Below are positions 63,336 through 64,000 of a stretch of 64,000 nucleotides of DNA, in pieces. The position numbers and the translations under genes were made by a program. How positions within the stretch are numbered: position 1 is the stretch's first letter; every line of letters starts with the position of its first letter. This DNA is from Pelagibacterales bacterium SAG-MED47 (GTDB lineage: Bacteria; Pseudomonadota; Alphaproteobacteria; Pelagibacterales; Pelagibacteraceae): the NCBI GenBank assembly GCA_014653355.1, contig JACWEO010000005.1:1-64000 (forward strand), read 5' to 3'. The notes beneath the pieces were generated by a model that was given only the letters and a program-made list of their open reading frames with translations, searched no databases and had not been told where the DNA came from.

Positions 63336-64000
63336 CAGCTTTTAAAGTTCTTTTTGAAGATTTATTTAAAGCTTGATCTAGATCTTCGATAATATCATCA
63401 ATATGTTCAATTCCAATGCAAAGTCTTACATATCCCTGAGTAACCCCAGAAGCAGCAAGTTGTTTTGAATCTAGCTGACTATGAGTCGTGCTTGCTGGAT
63501 GTGTAGCAAGACTTCTTGCATCACCAATGTTAGCAACATGATAAAACATTTTTAATGACTCTATAAATTTTTTACCGGAATCAATGCCACCTTTCAGTTC
63601 AATTCCTATCATTGCGCCATTACCATTCTTTAAATATTGTTTTGCTCTATCTGATATTTTTTTTTCATGTTTAGTAGAATAAATTACCTTTGAAACTTCT
63701 TTATGTTTAGATAGAAAATCAACAACTTTTTCAGCATTTTCACAATGTTGTTTCATTCTTAAAGCTACGGTTTCTAGACCCTGTATTATAGAAAATGCAT
63801 TATCAGGTGCTAAAGATGAACCAAGATCTCTTAATAGACAAACTCTTGCTCGAATAGCAAATGGTATGTTTGCTCCAGTTAATTCTGGTACAGCTTTTCC
63901 CCATATTACTCCATTATAACTTGGATCAGGTTCATTAAATAATGGTTGTCTTTTAGGATCAGCAGTCCAATCAAAGTTACCTGCATCTACAATACTACCA
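63328..64000 (-). CDS. metY: O-acetylhomoserine sulfhydrylase-like PLP enzyme, 3' part (5' end beyond window)
   Basis: The minus-strand frame is open from 64000 down to the TAA at 63328-63330 and encodes the last ~223 residues. It reads GSIVDAGNFDWTADPKRQPLF near the edge, then GANIPFAIRARVCLLRDLGS, APDNAFSIIQGLETVALRM, HCENAEKVVDFLSKH, MIGIELKGGIDSGKKFIESL, HVANIGDARSLATHPASTTHSQL and VRLCIGIEHIDDIIEDL. These are blocks of the Cys/Met-metabolism family, closest to MetY, which makes homocysteine from O-acetylhomoserine. The PLP lysine and the start lie outside. Any SAM riboswitch upstream cannot be seen. Confidence 0.92.
   Translation of the reverse strand, partial: GSIVDAGNFDWTADPKRQPLFNEPDPSYNGVIWGKAVPELTGANIPFAIRARVCLLRDLGSSLAPDNAFSIIQGLETVALRMKQHCENAEKVVDFLSKHKEVSKVIYSTKHEKKISDRAKQYLKNGNGAMIGIELKGGIDSGKKFIESLKMFYHVANIGDARSLATHPASTTHSQLDSKQLAASGVTQGYVRLCIGIEHIDDIIEDLDQALNKSSKRTLKAVS

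Noticed and set aside
1-64000. CRISPR array, transposon, toxin-antitoxin or other defence system
   Set aside because: No spaced direct repeats, transposase, Cas or other defence-like proteins were seen. The many A and T runs reflect base composition.

Overview
The window is a very AT-rich, densely packed bacterial chromosome segment. Gene content, gene order and spacing (start/stop overlaps of 1-29 bp, no gene-free stretch above about 150 bp) point to a streamlined marine alphaproteobacterium of the SAR11/Pelagibacterales type. This is inferred from family knowledge and not from a database search. I found no CRISPR array, insertion sequence, prophage or defence cassette. The sequence is housekeeping backbone throughout.

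Layout. (1) 1-11.4 kb, plus strand: the end of the complex I operon (nuoM tail, nuoN), then birA-coaX-rnj-DUF1467-proS-lolC-lolD-dnaE. The first ~60 bases are a piece of nuoM in inverted orientation joined to the true nuoM 3' end, which looks like a chimeric contig end. (2) 11.5-23.2 kb, plus: a leader that may be structured, then rpsB-tsf-frr-uppS-cdsA-dxr-bamA-skp-fabZ-lpxD-lpxA-lpxI-lpxB (translation, isoprenoid and phospholipid synthesis, outer-membrane and lipid A biogenesis). (3) 23.2-30.6 kb, minus: PpiD-like chaperone-trpE-trpG-trpD-trpC, then lexA-gltX with an SOS box in front of lexA. (4) 30.7-37.1 kb, plus: tpiA-secG-pyrG-kdsA-eno-divIC-lipA-coq10. (5) 37.1-39.2 kb, minus: ispDF-pgpA-cinA. 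(6) 39.2-45.1 kb, plus: ntrY-ntrX-trkA-trkH. (7) tRNA-Arg and the general amino-acid ABC transporter aapJQMP. A terminator follows aapJ and a one-base frameshift breaks aapQ. (8) An XRE regulator, then tRNA-Asn and tRNA-Cys on the minus strand. (9) 50.7-62 kb: valS-ilvD-ribH-nusB-thiL, hppA, bamE (minus), a cytochrome bc1 chaperone, rpmF-plsX-ihf-merR-rpmG. (10) Chorismate mutase (minus), ctaA, and a 3' fragment of metY (minus) running off the right edge.

The genes fall into a few themes. Envelope assembly is covered by lipid A and Kdo steps (lpxA/D/I/B, kdsA, fabZ), BamA/BamE/Skp and LolCD. Isoprenoids come from dxr, ispDF and uppS. Respiration is represented by nuoMN, ctaA, the bc1 chaperone, coq10 and a K+-independent H+-pyrophosphatase. 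Nitrogen supply is represented by NtrYX next to K+ uptake and amino-acid uptake. From memory, the order matches the conserved alphaproteobacterial backbone with many genes removed: pyrH, rseP, gltA/comEC/moeA/moaC, the pdh genes, dusB-ntrBC and fabH are absent from their usual slots.

The items most worth a second look are the inverted nuoM join, NtrX with a Walker B Glu-to-Gln change and no GAFTGA loop, the head-to-head genes whose start codons overlap at a CATG, the rpsB leader, the aapQ frameshift, and the palindrome and direct repeats ahead of aapJ. I did not find a clearly new multi-gene system.
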